DNA from: Filomicrobium insigne
GTDB lineage: Bacteria; Pseudomonadota; Alphaproteobacteria; Rhizobiales; Hyphomicrobiaceae
DNA: 64,000 nt
Direction of reading: 5' to 3'
Assembly: GCF_900104305.1 (NCBI RefSeq)
Contig: NZ_FNJC01000001.1
Span: 1,129,543-1,193,542 of the forward strand
Part shown: one piece after another, positions 1 to 11,875 of the stretch
Position numbering within the stretch: position 1 is the first letter of the stretch
Layout: the number at the start of each line of letters is the position of its first letter
Notes under the pieces: model-generated
Told to the model about the DNA's origin: nothing
Seen by the model: the letters and a program-made list of their open reading frames with translations, nothing else
Databases searched by the model: none
Translations under genes and position numbers: made by a program

Positions 1-809
1 TTAACGATGCGCGAACGCGGCTTTCGGGGCTAATGGTCGAAAAGAAGTCGTCCCTGACGGAGCGACAAGCCGAACTCACTAAGGTCCGCCAAGCGACAGA
101 CGAAATTTCGAAGAATGTCGATAATCTGAGAGCGTTGATCGCACGGGCGGACCAAGCTGCCGTCCAATCGAATTCCCGCATAACTGCGCATAACGCCAAG
201 GCGGAAGCCGCCGAGCGCTTGGCTGAAACGGGCAATTCAGGCGTAACGACCCTCACGCCAGATCAGCCCGAAAGTAGCGCATCATCCAGTAATGACGGGG
301 TTAAAGTCGCTGTTTTGGCCCCATCGGCGGCCGGATTTGGCAGCGTGGATGCTGGCCGGATCGAACCGGCTATCCCCTTCCACCTTGCCAAGGGCCGCCT
401 CCCGCGCCCAACTTCTGGTAAGCATGTTCTCTCTTTTGGCCAGCAGACCGAATATGGTGGAACATCCAAGGGATTAGTGTTTCAGACGCGTTTTTCGTCG
501 CAGATCACATCTCCTTGTGATGGCTGGATTGTTTACGCTGGCGAGTTCAGAAGCTATGGCCAACTCTTGATAATCAACGCCGGCGGCGGATATCATGTGT
601 TACTTGCTGGTCTATCACGGATTGATGTAGAGCCAGGACAATTTGTCCTGGCGGCAGAGCCGGTGGGAACGATGGGTGACGCCCCGCCTTCGGTACAGCG
701 CGGCTCGGAAGACGCCAAACCCGTTCTATATGTCGAATTTCGCAAGGACGGACGGCCGATTGATCCGGACCCATGGTGGGTCAAGGATCCTGAAAAGGTG
801 CAAGGATGA
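1..809 (+). CDS. EnvC-like murein hydrolase activator, 3' part
   Basis: The frame is open to the left edge (from position 3), so the N-terminus lies outside the window and the first visible Met (33) is probably internal. The visible part is a polar, Ala/Glu/Lys-rich coiled-coil stretch, a low-complexity linker, then a C-terminal LytM/peptidase M23-like domain. The M23 zinc ligands look lost: the usual HxH position reads LYVEF and the first ligand region reads KGLVFQT. That is what EnvC-type amidase activators show; they act in the periplasm by switching on septal amidases rather than cutting murein themselves (family knowledge). The stop overlaps the ctpA start as ATGA (806-809), so the two are translationally coupled. 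Confidence 0.8.
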   Translation, partial: NDARTRLSGLMVEKKSSLTERQAELTKVRQATDEISKNVDNLRALIARADQAAVQSNSRITAHNAKAEAAERLAETGNSGVTTLTPDQPESSASSSNDGVKVAVLAPSAAGFGSVDAGRIEPAIPFHLAKGRLPRPTSGKHVLSFGQQTEYGGTSKGLVFQTRFSSQITSPCDGWIVYAGEFRSYGQLLIINAGGGYHVLLAGLSRIDVEPGQFVLAAEPVGTMGDAPPSVQRGSEDAKPVLYVEFRKDGRPIDPDPWWVKDPEKVQG

Positions 810-2164
810 TGCGCAAGACGGATTTCGCGTTCTGGACATTTCTTTTGATGACGGTGCTGGCCGGCGCAACAACCGTCTTGAACGTATCTCGAACTTACTC
901 CGCAACTTCTCCAAATACCGAGCTTTACAAGCAGCTTGATCTGTTTGGCGATGTCTTGGAGCGAGTTCGTTCGGACTACGTCGAAAAGCCCGACGACACG
1001 AAGCTCATTGAATCTGCCATCAACGGCATGCTGAGCGCGCTCGACCCGCACTCGGCCTATCTTTCGCGCAAGAACTTCCGTGATATGCAGGTGCAGACAC
1101 GCGGAGAGTTTGGCGGCCTCGGGATCGAGGTGACGATGGAAAATCAGGTCGTCAAGGTGGTCGCCCCTATCGACGACACACCAGCCGCCAAAGCCGGTGT
1201 ACAGGCCAATGACCTGATTACGCATCTCGATGATGAGCAGATCGTCGGGCTATCGCTTGAAGAAGCGGTGGAAAAGATGCGTGGTCCAGTGAACACGCCA
1301 ATCAAGCTCACAGTGGTCCGCAAAGGCGTCGATGAGCCGATCGAGATCAAGATCGTGCGCGACGTCATCCGCATCAACGCTGTGAAGCCGCGCATCGAAG
1401 GCGATATCGCCTATGTGAAGGTCACCACCTTCAACGAACAGACGCACGTCAATCTGGTCAAATCGATCGAAGAGATGAAGAGCAAAATCGGCTCGAAGCT
1501 CAAGGGCTACATCATCGATCTTCGCAACAATCCCGGTGGTCTTCTGGATCAGGCGATTGCCGTTTCCGATGACTTCCTTGAGCGTGGCGCCATCGTTATT
1601 ACGAAAGGCCGCAATAACGAGGAAACCCAGCGAAGCCAGGCCCGCCCCGGCGACGTGGCTGATGGCATGAAGATTATCGTGCTGATCAACGGCGGGTCCG
1701 CTTCCGCTTCGGAGATCGTGGCAGGTGCTCTTCAGGACCACGAGCGCGCGACCATTATCGGAACACGGTCATTCGGCAAGGGCTCCGTTCAGACGATTAT
1801 TCCGCTTGGTGCCAATGGGGCGATCCGGTTGACGACGGCGCGGTACTACACGCCACGTAACCGCTCGATCCAGGCGAAGGGTATCGATCCGGATATCATC
1901 ATCGAACAAGAGCTGCCGGAGGACCTGAAAGGCAAACTCGGGGTCAAACCGCGTGGCGAAGCGAGCCTTAGAGGGCATCTACGCAACGGCGATACAGAGG
2001 AAGAAATCTCAGGTTCATCGGCCTACGTTCCGCAAGAACCGGAGAAAGACACACAGCTCCAGTTCGCGCTCAACTATCTGCGTGGCAAAGTGACCGCACC
2101 ACCGCCGAAGGCCGAACAGGCTGAGCAGAAAAAAGCCGAGACTCAGACGGACAGTAGCAAGTGA
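806..2164 (+). CDS. ctpA: Carboxy-terminal processing peptidase, S41 family
   Basis: Periplasmic serine protease of the CtpA/Prc family, 452 residues. An N-terminal hydrophobic segment (about 8-25) acts as signal or anchor. A PDZ domain lies around 95-185 and the S41 catalytic domain follows. The Ser-Lys dyad is visible: S300 in GGSASASEI and K325 in SFGKGSVQ, with Q329 four residues on. Family members trim C-termini of envelope proteins and regulate cell-wall hydrolases, which fits the 4-base overlap with the upstream envC-like gene. The C-terminal tail is Lys/Glu/Pro-rich. A strong terminator follows 28 bases after the stop. The start could be either of two adjacent ATGs (806 or 809). Confidence 0.95.
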   Translation: MMRKTDFAFWTFLLMTVLAGATTVLNVSRTYSATSPNTELYKQLDLFGDVLERVRSDYVEKPDDTKLIESAINGMLSALDPHSAYLSRKNFRDMQVQTRGEFGGLGIEVTMENQVVKVVAPIDDTPAAKAGVQANDLITHLDDEQIVGLSLEEAVEKMRGPVNTPIKLTVVRKGVDEPIEIKIVRDVIRINAVKPRIEGDIAYVKVTTFNEQTHVNLVKSIEEMKSKIGSKLKGYIIDLRNNPGGLLDQAIAVSDDFLERGAIVITKGRNNEETQRSQARPGDVADGMKIIVLINGGSASASEIVAGALQDHERATIIGTRSFGKGSVQTIIPLGANGAIRLTTARYYTPRNRSIQAKGIDPDIIIEQELPEDLKGKLGVKPRGEASLRGHLRNGDTEEEISGSSAYVPQEPEKDTQLQFALNYLRGKVTAPPPKAEQAEQKKAETQTDSSK

Positions 2165-2192
2165 TGCATCTTTGATCTCGCCTTGGGGTCAT

Positions 2193-2234
2193 GTTCATGG
2201 GCGTCTGATAGATCAGGCGCCCATGAACTTTTTT
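2193..2234 (+). terminator. Intrinsic terminator after envC-ctpA
   Basis: Perfect 11-bp stem (2193-2203 with 2218-2228), extended inward by a second short pairing (2205-2208 with 2213-2216), followed at once by six T residues (2229-2234). It ends the envC-ctpA transcript and separates it from rppH. Confidence 0.9.
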
Positions 2235-2315
2235 GGGGTCGTTGGAATTTTAGAAATAGTCACAATCGAGACGTCCGACCGGTCGTTATCCAGATAGAGA
2301 GGGCACACACCGCCC

Positions 2316-2831
2316 ATGGGCACCCACGAAAATCTCGCCTACCGGCCATGTGTCGGTCTCATGGTCATCAATCCCCAAAAGCTAGTGTGGATCGGCCGTC
2401 GCGCTACCACAAAAAAGGCGAACACGCCTGAGGGCAGCGGCTATTGGTGGCAGATGCCACAGGGTGGCATTGAAGCCGGGGAAGCTCCTGTTGAGGCCGC
2501 CCTTCGAGAACTGCAGGAAGAGACCGGCATCACCGGCTCAAATATCAATATTCTCGCTGAAACCACGAAGTGGCATTTCTACGATCTGCCAGAGGATCGG
2601 ATTGGGAGAGCCTGGGGGGGCGGCTATCGCGGCCAGAAACAGAAGTGGTTTCTGATGCAATTTTCAGGCTTAGACACGCAAATCAATATAACGCCCGAGG
2701 ATCCGCGCGCGATCGAGTTCGACGCGTGGCGTTGGGCGAACTCGAGTGAGCTGCTTGATCTGATCGTCCCTTTCAAACGCGACGTTTACCGGGCCGTTCT
2801 TTCCGAGTTCGGCCCGATCATTGCGAACTAA
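2316..2831 (+). CDS. rppH: RNA pyrophosphohydrolase (Nudix)
   Basis: Cytoplasmic Nudix hydrolase of 171 residues that removes pyrophosphate from the 5' end of mRNAs and so starts decay. The complete Nudix box spans residues 50-72 (G-x5-E-x7-REL-x-EE-x-GI), preceded by the YWWQMPQGG signature typical of RppH/dinucleoside polyphosphate hydrolases. Length matches the alphaproteobacterial family. It is convergent with atpC, with only 16 bases between the stops. A purine-rich GAGAGGG lies about 12 bases before the ATG. Activity on diadenosine polyphosphates is an alternative or additional role that the sequence cannot separate. Confidence 0.92.
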   Translation: MGTHENLAYRPCVGLMVINPQKLVWIGRRATTKKANTPEGSGYWWQMPQGGIEAGEAPVEAALRELQEETGITGSNINILAETTKWHFYDLPEDRIGRAWGGGYRGQKQKWFLMQFSGLDTQINITPEDPRAIEFDAWRWANSSELLDLIVPFKRDVYRAVLSEFGPIIAN

Positions 2832-2847
2832 TCAGGTATTTGCCGGC

Positions 2848-3243
2848 TTACGCCTCGGCGTGCAGAGCTTTTAGCTCTTCGATGGCACGTCCAATGTGAT
2901 TACGGGCTTCGTCATCATCAGCGCTTTCCAACGCCTTCTGTGCAGCGTCGAGTTCTTCCTGAATCTGACGCGGATCGACTTCGTCGACGATGAACGCACG
3001 CTCGGCAAGGATGGTCAGGCTGTCGCCGGTAACATCGGCGAAGCCTGATTGCACGAAGATGCCCTTCTTGGCGTCGGGCGTTGTGACCTGGATCACGCCC
3101 GGCGCCAGAGTCGAAATGACTGGGGCATGATCTGGCAGCACCGTAAATTGTCCTTCAACGCCCGGCACGACCACCTGCTCGGCATCGCTCGACATGAGGA
3201 CACGCTCGGGGCTTACCAGCTCAAACTTGAACGTTGCTGCCAT
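2848..3243 (-). CDS. atpC: ATP synthase F1 subunit epsilon
   Basis: Subunit epsilon of the F1 sector, 131 residues, last gene of the atpHAGDC operon. The N-terminal beta-sandwich is recognisable (FELVSPERVL, GVEGQFTVLPDHAP), and the C-terminal part is helical. It forms the central stalk with gamma and can inhibit ATP hydrolysis (family knowledge). The ATG is preceded by AGGAAGC 8-10 bases upstream. Unusually, a separate small gene (3309-3584) sits between this gene and atpD, so atpC starts 65 bases after that gene rather than next to atpD. Confidence 0.97.
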   Translation of the reverse strand: MAATFKFELVSPERVLMSSDAEQVVVPGVEGQFTVLPDHAPVISTLAPGVIQVTTPDAKKGIFVQSGFADVTGDSLTILAERAFIVDEVDPRQIQEELDAAQKALESADDDEARNHIGRAIEELKALHAEA

Positions 3244-3308
3244 TGATCTGCTTCCTAATCCGCCCTCTACGTTTCGGCGGTTATCGCGTTACAGGACTGG
3301 GTGTAGTC

Positions 3309-3584
3309 CTACTCTTCGTCACCCAATTCGTCGCTCTTAGCCTGTACTTCCTCGGCCGTTTGCAGCTGCGTACCGCAGAAGGGGCAGAAGAACACCGGAT
3401 GGTCGACCATACCGGGGTCGTCGCTGTCTCCGTCGATCAAACCAACCGACATATAGAGAATGCCATCTTCAGCCAGCGTAATGAGCGGGTCGAAATCTTC
3501 GCCGCTCATTACTTCCTGAAGTTCTTCGCAGCAGGAGCCAAAGCCCGAATCGTCATTGCCTTCTTCACTCGTATCGATCGACAT
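3309..3584 (-). CDS. Small acidic CPxCG protein inside the atp operon, function unknown
   Basis: Not recognised. From the ATG at 3584 the product has 91 residues with 25 Asp/Glu, one Lys and no Arg, so it is very acidic. It holds a C18-C19 pair and a zinc-knuckle-like CPFCG (C67, C70), followed by TQLQTAEEV. The start was chosen because GGAGGAA lies at 3594-3600, about 10 bases before this ATG; an upstream TTG (3605) in the same frame would place the Shine-Dalgarno inside the gene. It lies between atpD and atpC on the same strand, after a terminator-like hairpin. Co-transcription with ATP synthase is likely; a role in assembly, regulation or metal binding is only inference. Confidence 0.75.
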   Translation of the reverse strand: MSIDTSEEGNDDSGFGSCCEELQEVMSGEDFDPLITLAEDGILYMSVGLIDGDSDDPGMVDHPVFFCPFCGTQLQTAEEVQAKSDELGDEE

Positions 3585-3603
3585 TCCGGATGCTTCCTCC
3601 AGC

Positions 3604-3621
3604 AAAAAAGGGCAATGCCCT
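3604..3621 (-). terminator. Terminator-like hairpin between atpD and the small acidic gene
   Basis: Read on the minus strand, AGGGC-ATT-GCCCT (3621 down to 3609) is followed directly by TTTTTT (3609-3604). The stem is short (5 bp, 3-base loop) but the T tract is good. It lies about 30 bases after the atpD stop and just before the Shine-Dalgarno of the next gene, so it could act as a partial terminator that lowers expression of the two promoter-distal genes. Confidence 0.5.
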
Positions 3622-3652
3622 GGTCGCCCTGTGCGACCTGCGATTCGATATT

Positions 3653-6005
<2,353 letters not shown>

Positions 6006-6066
6006 TTCAGACGTTGTTCCCGTATCCGCTCCCGGCATACCGAACCGGGATTTTGCTTTTCGATGA

Positions 6067-6083
6067 GCCCCTTTCTAAGGGGC
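6067..6083 (-). other. Intercistronic hairpin atpA-atpG
   Basis: Perfect 7-bp GC-rich stem (6067-6073 with 6077-6083) and 3-base loop in the spacer between atpA and atpG, without a T tract. It more likely stabilises or processes the mRNA than terminates it. Confidence 0.4.
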
Positions 6084-6102
6084 CCATCCGCTGGACTTCG
6101 CT

Positions 6103-7635
6103 TTAGACCGAGAAGTTCTTCGTGAAGCTGTCGAGAACGCCGATCAGCTCTTTCTCCGTGCTCTCCGATAGAGCTTTCTCCGACCGAATGGTCTCAAGAA
6201 TGTTCTTATGATCGGTGCGCAGCGTCGTCAGAAGTTGCTGCTCATATTTGCCGATGGCGTTTACAGGCAAACCGTCCAGATAACCGCGGGTACCCGCGAA
6301 AATCACGCAGACCTGTTCTTCCATCTTCAACGGCGAGAACTGCGGCTGCTTGAGGAGCTCGGTGAGGCGGGCGCCGCGTGCAAGAAGTTTTTGCGTAGCG
6401 GCGTCGAGGTCGGAACCGAACTGAGCGAAGGCCGCCATTTCGCGGTACTGCGCCAGCTCACCCTTAATCTTACCGGCGACCTGCTTCATGGCCTTGGTCT
6501 GGGCCGCCGAACCAACGCGTGACACGGAGAGGCCGACGTTCACGGCGGGACGGATGCCCTGATAGAACAGGTCCGTTTCAAGGAAGATCTGGCCGTCGGT
6601 GATGGAGATCACGTTCGTTGGAATGTAGGCCGACACGTCGTTGGCCTGCGTTTCGATCACGGGGAGCGCAGTGAGAGACCCGGCACCATGATCATCACCC
6701 ATCTTCGCGGCGCGCTCAAGCAGGCGCGAGTGGAGATAGAAGACGTCACCCGGATAAGCTTCACGTCCCGGAGGACGACGCAGCAGCAGGGACATCTGGC
6801 GATAAGCAACGGCCTGCTTGGAGAGGTCGTCGTACGCGATAACTGCGTGCATCGCGTTATCGCGGAAATATTCGCCCATCGCGCAGCCGGTGAACGGTGC
6901 GAGGTACTGCATCGGCGCCGGATCGGAAGCCGTCGCGGCCACGACGATGGAGTATTCGAGAGCGCCGCGCTCCTCGAGAATCTTGACGAACTGCGCAACG
7001 GTCGAACGCTTCTGCCCGACAGCAACGTATACGCAATAGAGCTTCGCGAACTCGTCATCGCCCTCGTTGAGGGGCTTCTGGTTCAGGAAGGTGTCAAGGA
7101 TGATCGCGGTCTTGCCAGTCTGACGGTCACCAATGATGAGCTCGCGCTGACCACGGCCGACGGGGATCAGAGCGTCGACGGCCTTCAAGCCCGTCGCCAT
7201 CGGCTCATGCACCGACTTACGCGGCAGAATACCCGGCGCCTTGACGTCCACACGACGACGCTCGGTCGCAACGATCGGGCCTTTGCCGTCGATCGGATTA
7301 CCCAGAGCGTCAACGACGCGGCCGAGAAGACCCTTACCAACAGGAACCTCTACGATCGCCTGCGTGCGCTTAACGGTCTGGCCTTCTTTAATACTACGGT
7401 CGTCACCGAAGATCACGATACCGACGTTGTCGGCTTCGAGGTTCAGCGCCATGCCCTTCGTTCCGTCCTGGAACTCGACCATTTCGCCTGCCTGAACCTG
7501 ATCGAGGCCGTAGACGCGGGCGATGCCGTCGCCGACGGAGAGAACCTGGCCGATCTCGGAGACCTCAGCCTCCTTGCCGAAGTTCTTGATCTGCTCTTTC
7601 AGGATCGAGGAGATCTCTGCGGCCCGGATTTCCAT
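6103..7635 (-). CDS. atpA: ATP synthase F1 subunit alpha
   Basis: Non-catalytic nucleotide-binding subunit of F1, 510 residues from the ATG at 7635 ([13 protein letters not shown]). The Walker A motif GDRQTGKT is at 169-176. The longer open frame to 7713 adds 26 residues foreign to the family, while AGAGGT lies about 8 bases before the inner ATG, so the shorter form is used. It forms the hexamer with AtpD and holds the N-terminal contact to subunit delta. Neighbours are atpH upstream and atpG downstream on the same strand. Confidence 0.99.
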   Translation of the reverse strand: MEIRAAEISSILKEQIKNFGKEAEVSEIGQVLSVGDGIARVYGLDQVQAGEMVEFQDGTKGMALNLEADNVGIVIFGDDRSIKEGQTVKRTQAIVEVPVGKGLLGRVVDALGNPIDGKGPIVATERRRVDVKAPGILPRKSVHEPMATGLKAVDALIPVGRGQRELIIGDRQTGKTAIILDTFLNQKPLNEGDDEFAKLYCVYVAVGQKRSTVAQFVKILEERGALEYSIVVAATASDPAPMQYLAPFTGCAMGEYFRDNAMHAVIAYDDLSKQAVAYRQMSLLLRRPPGREAYPGDVFYLHSRLLERAAKMGDDHGAGSLTALPVIETQANDVSAYIPTNVISITDGQIFLETDLFYQGIRPAVNVGLSVSRVGSAAQTKAMKQVAGKIKGELAQYREMAAFAQFGSDLDAATQKLLARGARLTELLKQPQFSPLKMEEQVCVIFAGTRGYLDGLPVNAIGKYEQQLLTTLRTDHKNILETIRSEKALSESTEKELIGVLDSFTKNFSV

Positions 7636-7751
7636 CGATAGACCTCTTGTCTTAGCGTTTCGGTTGCGCACCAAATCTGGTGCAGAGTTCTTTGTATAAC
7701 TTGGGTCGCACAACGTCCCTTGCGGTCCAGCGTGCGGATTGTTCTGGTGTT

Positions 7752-8312
7752 TTAGCTCACTGCCTTGAGGCTCACCTTCATTGCGGTGAGCTTCGTGCGC
7801 AGTGAGGAGTCTATCATTTTGCTGCCGATCTTTACGATCAGTCCGCCGAGAATCGCCGGTTCAACTCGGGCGTCCAGTTTAACGTCCTTGCCGACCGCGT
7901 TCTTGAGCGTTTGCTTCAGCTCAGCCGTCAGTTCATCTGTCAATGCCTGGGCTGTCGTCACCTCAGCTGTGACCTCGCCGCGGCTCTCAGCAGCCAGCGC
8001 AGCGAAGATCTTAATCATCTGAGGCACCGCGAACAGCCGTCGATTGTGCGTAATGACCTGAAGGAAATTCTCTGTCAGACCCGAAATGCCCGCTTTTTCA
8101 AGTAGCGCAGATAAAGCGCGACTCTGATCTTCGGCGGCAAAGACCGGGCTCGCTACCAAGCGGCGCAGATCTTCACTTTCGGTGAGCAGAGACTCGAACG
8201 CCTTTAGATCGGCTTCGATCTGCTCTACGGAACCCTGTTCTTTTGCCAGTTCGAATAATGCACTGGCGTAACGGCCGGGCATACTGGCCGAATTAGTCTG
8301 ATCTGTTGCCAC
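7752..8312 (-). CDS. atpH: ATP synthase F1 subunit delta
   Basis: Peripheral-stalk subunit delta (OSCP), about 186 residues. It links the top of F1 to the b subunits, which are encoded elsewhere since no F0 genes are in the window. The motif [11 protein letters not shown] near the N-terminus and the C-terminal [20 protein letters not shown] are typical. The start is uncertain: GTG at 8312 (MATDQTNS...) gives the family length and has GAGAG about 8-12 bases upstream, while GTG at 8333 is possible but has no Shine-Dalgarno. First gene of the atpHAGDC operon. Confidence 0.93.
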   Translation of the reverse strand: MATDQTNSASMPGRYASALFELAKEQGSVEQIEADLKAFESLLTESEDLRRLVASPVFAAEDQSRALSALLEKAGISGLTENFLQVITHNRRLFAVPQMIKIFAALAAESRGEVTAEVTTAQALTDELTAELKQTLKNAVGKDVKLDARVEPAILGGLIVKIGSKMIDSSLRTKLTAMKVSLKAVS

Positions 8313-8742
8313 GTCGATTGCTCTCGTTCGCACTGGGAGGACGAGTTTAAGGCGCGATCGGCGAAGTCCCGGGATACCGGTTCGCTACCCTTATGGTGGG
8401 ATTATTTGGCCACAACAACGGTCACAGCCGACATTAGCCGGCGTCCCCGTCCGGGCGTCGAGGGGCTGTCTAACACGCAGTTCGCGCATCATCAACGGGG
8501 AGATGCGGTCACGAATGACGCAGTTGTGCTTTGCGTTGGTGCATACCCGCTTCCACCTTGGGGAGTTTTGGGGGAGTTGTGGCGAGCTGCGGCGCACTCG
8601 CGTGGAGAGCATTGTCGCCTTAAAAACATCCCATCATACGGTCCTACAAAACAGGCGTAGGCTATATTTAAATAGTGTTTTCATAAGGTTCTGCGGAGTT
8701 TTATGCGCATTTCATAGCGCGCTGCGTGCGTCTCACGGACGC
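8313..8742. other. 430-base region between priA and the atp operon
   Basis: No convincing gene on either strand; the short frames here lack ribosome-binding sites and family features. It must hold the promoter of the atp operon (minus strand), but no clear -35/-10 pair stands out. An AT-rich 10-bp perfect palindrome TATTTAAATA is at 8665-8674. No good terminator for priA was found. Confidence 0.5.
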
Positions 8743-10983
8743 TCATAAGAAGCTGTAAGGATCGATATCGACGCTCAGGCGGACGTCTCCTTTGATCGGC
8801 GGCATCCGCGACAACCAAGCGCGCAGATAATTTTGAATGTCGATGTCGCGACGGGCTTTCGCCAACAAACGCCACCGGTGCCGACCTCTGATTATGGCGA
8901 TCGGCGCTTCGGTCGGGCCCAAAATGCGAATCTGCTCTGCCGGCGGAGCGCGATGTGCAATGTCTCGGGCAATCATTTCGGCTGCCTGCTTGTCGCGGCT
9001 GGAGACAATGAGCGCAGCCAATCGGCCGTAAGGGGGTAAAAGTCCCGCCTGCCGTTGCGCAATTTCCCTTTCAAGGAAGGCTTCACGATCGCCATGGATA
9101 ATCGCGGCCATCACAGGATGGTCAGGCAGATGAGTTTGGATGAGGCCACGCCCGCGCGCAAAGGCGCGCCCAGCGCGGCCAGTCACCTGATGGAGAAGCT
9201 GGAAGGTGCGCTCGCCGGCGCGGGGATCAGCGCCTTGTGCGAGGCCGAGATCGCCATCGACAATCCCTACAAGATTGAGGTCTGGGAAATGGTGGCCCTT
9301 CGCGACGAGCTGCGTACCGATGATGATATCGGCCTCGTGCCGCTCGATCCGTTCGATAACCCGGCGCATTTCGGTTAAGCCAGGGATGAGATCGGAGGAA
9401 AGTAATTCGATCCGGGCCTCCGGGAAGCGCTCTGCGACTTCTTCGGCCACGCGCTCCACACCCGGACCGCAAGCCGTGAGCTTGTCGGCTTCTCCGCAGC
9501 TTGGGCATTTCTCCGGTATTGGAAGAGAAAATCCGCAATGGTGGCAGTTCAGCTTCTTGCGAAAGCGATGCTCGACCAGCCACGCGGTGCACTGCGGGCA
9601 TTCGAAGCGATGGCCGCATTTCTGGCACAACGTCAGGGGGGCGTAGCCGCGGCGATTTAGAAACAAAAGAGACTGCTGACCCCGCGCCAAGGTCTCAGTT
9701 ATGCCCTCAACGAGCGGCGGAGCGAGCCAGCGGCCTTTTTCAGGTGGTTCCCGGCGCAGATCGATCGCCTCGATCTCAGGTAATTCAGTACCGGAAAATC
9801 GCCCTGGCAACACAACGTGATTATACCGCCCCGTCCGAGCGTTGACGTGGCTCTCAATGGAAGGCGTTGCAGATGCCAGCACAACGGAGAAGCGGCCAAG
9901 ACTGGCGCGCACCACCGCCATGTCGCGGGCTTGGTAGTGAACGCGATCGTCCTGTTTGAAGCCTCCGTCGTGCTCTTCGTCGACGACAATGAGCCCAAGA
10001 TCCGTGTAAGGCAGGAACAACGCCGATCGGGCGCCCACGACGACACGGGCTTCTCCCGTCGCCACCCCACGCCAGATGCGGCCCCGCTCGGGGCCTGATA
10101 ACGCCGAGTGCCATTCCACCGGAGGGCAGCCGAAGCGATCCTGAAAACGGCCCATGAACTGGCTGGTCAGTGCGATTTCCGGAAGCATGATCAGCACTTG
10201 GCGCCCACGTTCCAGCGCGCGCGCCACCGCCTCGTAATAAACCTCTGTCTTACCCGAACCCGTGACACCATCGAGGAGGGTCACCGCGAACGTGCCACCG
10301 TCGACGGCCGCGCGTAGCGCCATGACGGCGCGTTCCTGATCTTCGCTCAACTCAATGGTGCGGTGATGGGGTTCTGGGATTGGACACCGCTTCTGTGGAA
10401 TTGCCGCCTCGACAAGACAGCCGGCAGTGATCAGACCATCGACGACACCTGTTGTGCACGCCGCTTCCTGTGCCAACGAGGATTTAGCCCGGATCAGTCC
10501 GTCTGAAGCGATGTCGAGTACACGTTGGCGGGCAGGCGTCATCCGCGGAGGCATCGCTGCCCCTTCGACGATTGTGACGCCAAATCGCGGTTTCTGCGGT
10601 TCGAAGACCTCCCGCGCGCTCATCATCATGCGGACGACCATGCCGAGCGGCGCCAGCGTGTATCCGGCGATCCATTCGGCGAATCGGAGAGACAAAACAG
10701 GCAAAGGCGGCGCATCGAGCGTGCCCGTCACTGCCTTGAGTTTCGCAGGATCAATCGGTTTCGCCGGCGTACCACGTGGTTCGTCCCAGACGATCCCGAT
10801 GCGCGATTGCGGCCCGAACGGCACAAGGACAAAACTGCCCGGCGGCGGAACGCCCTCGGGCGGCGCCAGGTAGTCGTATGTTTGATCCAATGCGACCGGG
10901 AGCAGCACAGGCACGCATTCGCCTTGCCGCGCCTTCACGTCGGGCTGTAGATCAAGAAGATTGGTCAATGCGGCGGCCTTCAC
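8743..10983 (-). CDS. priA: Primosomal replication restart helicase
   Basis: 3'-5' superfamily 2 DNA helicase of 746 residues that reloads the replisome at stalled forks. Order of domains: N-terminal 3'-OH-binding domain (about 22-115), helicase core with Walker A GVTGSGKT (239-246) and DEEH box (335-338), then the zinc-binding insert with four CxxC-type pairs (CQKCG, CPQC, CHHCG, CPSCG, roughly 455-495). The start is a GTG at 10983 without an obvious Shine-Dalgarno and could lie further in; residues 1-22 are not conserved in my memory of the family. It is divergent from the aldolase gene and ends well before atpH. Confidence 0.96.
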   Translation of the reverse strand: MKAAALTNLLDLQPDVKARQGECVPVLLPVALDQTYDYLAPPEGVPPPGSFVLVPFGPQSRIGIVWDEPRGTPAKPIDPAKLKAVTGTLDAPPLPVLSLRFAEWIAGYTLAPLGMVVRMMMSAREVFEPQKPRFGVTIVEGAAMPPRMTPARQRVLDIASDGLIRAKSSLAQEAACTTGVVDGLITAGCLVEAAIPQKRCPIPEPHHRTIELSEDQERAVMALRAAVDGGTFAVTLLDGVTGSGKTEVYYEAVARALERGRQVLIMLPEIALTSQFMGRFQDRFGCPPVEWHSALSGPERGRIWRGVATGEARVVVGARSALFLPYTDLGLIVVDEEHDGGFKQDDRVHYQARDMAVVRASLGRFSVVLASATPSIESHVNARTGRYNHVVLPGRFSGTELPEIEAIDLRREPPEKGRWLAPPLVEGITETLARGQQSLLFLNRRGYAPLTLCQKCGHRFECPQCTAWLVEHRFRKKLNCHHCGFSLPIPEKCPSCGEADKLTACGPGVERVAEEVAERFPEARIELLSSDLIPGLTEMRRVIERIERHEADIIIGTQLVAKGHHFPDLNLVGIVDGDLGLAQGADPRAGERTFQLLHQVTGRAGRAFARGRGLIQTHLPDHPVMAAIIHGDREAFLEREIAQRQAGLLPPYGRLAALIVSSRDKQAAEMIARDIAHRAPPAEQIRILGPTEAPIAIIRGRHRWRLLAKARRDIDIQNYLRAWLSRMPPIKGDVRLSVDIDPYSFL

Positions 10984-11195
10984 CCGGGTTGATCTTGAGC
11001 GTTATAGCTCTCGATTTTTTGCCAGTAAGGCCCAACATGGGGCTTTAGCGGCAGCGCTGGCAGGTTAAGCGCGATCGTTAGCTTTGCGCGCGACTCGACT
11101 TTGGCGCTCAGCGCATATTTGAGCTACAGAGAAATCCAAGAACTCAAACTAGCCTAGGCTTCGCCATTGGGCGAACCGATGGCAGGGGGAAGATC

Positions 11196-11852
11196 ATGAA
11201 ATTCTTCGTGGATACTGCCGATCTCAATGAAATCAAAGAACTCGCTGCGACGGGCCTGCTTGATGGCGTGACGACTAATCCGTCGCTCATCGCCAAAGCG
11301 GGCGGCGACTTCAAGACAACAATCCGCGAGATCTGCGCCATTGTCCCAGGCCCCGTTTCCGCCGAGGTCGCTGCGACGGATTACGATGGGATGCTGGCAG
11401 AAGGCCGAGAACTGGCAAAGATCGCCAAGAACGTTACCATTAAGGTTCCCCTGACACTGGACGGTCTCAAAGCCTGTCGGGCTTTGACCTCTGAAGGTAC
11501 CCTCGTCAACGTTACTCTGTGCTTTTCAGCCAACCAGGCGCTACTGGCAGCCAAGGCCGGGGCGACATTCGTCTCTCCGTTCATTGGACGGCTCGATGAC
11601 ATTGGCCTCGATGGCATGGCGCTGATCCGTGAGATCCGGCAGATCTATGACAATTACCAGAACTTCTCGACGGATATTCTGGCGGCGTCCATCCGCACGG
11701 TGAACCACGTGAAAGAAGCCGCGCTCATCGGCGCCGATGTGGCTACGGTTCCACCGGCCACCCTCAAGGCTCTGGTCAAACATCCCCTGACCGACAAGGG
11801 ATTGGAACAGTTTCTTGCGGACTGGGCGAAGACAGGACAAACGATCGTTTAG
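11196..11852 (+). CDS. fsa: Fructose-6-phosphate aldolase / small transaldolase
   Basis: 218-residue TIM-barrel enzyme of the TalB-like short family (fructose-6-phosphate aldolase or single-domain transaldolase). The start MKFFVDTAD, the GVTTNPSL motif and the Schiff-base lysine K83 in NVTIKVPLT are all present. The strong Shine-Dalgarno GGGGGAAG precedes the ATG. Whether it acts as a true transaldolase in the pentose phosphate pathway or as an aldolase cannot be decided from sequence; annotators use both names. The gene lies between priA (divergent) and xerC, an order I recall from other Hyphomicrobiales. Confidence 0.9.
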   Translation: MKFFVDTADLNEIKELAATGLLDGVTTNPSLIAKAGGDFKTTIREICAIVPGPVSAEVAATDYDGMLAEGRELAKIAKNVTIKVPLTLDGLKACRALTSEGTLVNVTLCFSANQALLAAKAGATFVSPFIGRLDDIGLDGMALIREIRQIYDNYQNFSTDILAASIRTVNHVKEAALIGADVATVPPATLKALVKHPLTDKGLEQFLADWAKTGQTIV

Positions 11853-11875
11853 CCCTCCGATCTCGGCCCCACGCT

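Noticed and set aside
6688-7641. 317-codon + strand frame opposite atpA
   Set aside because: Antisense shadow of a highly conserved gene; no start signal or recognisable domain.
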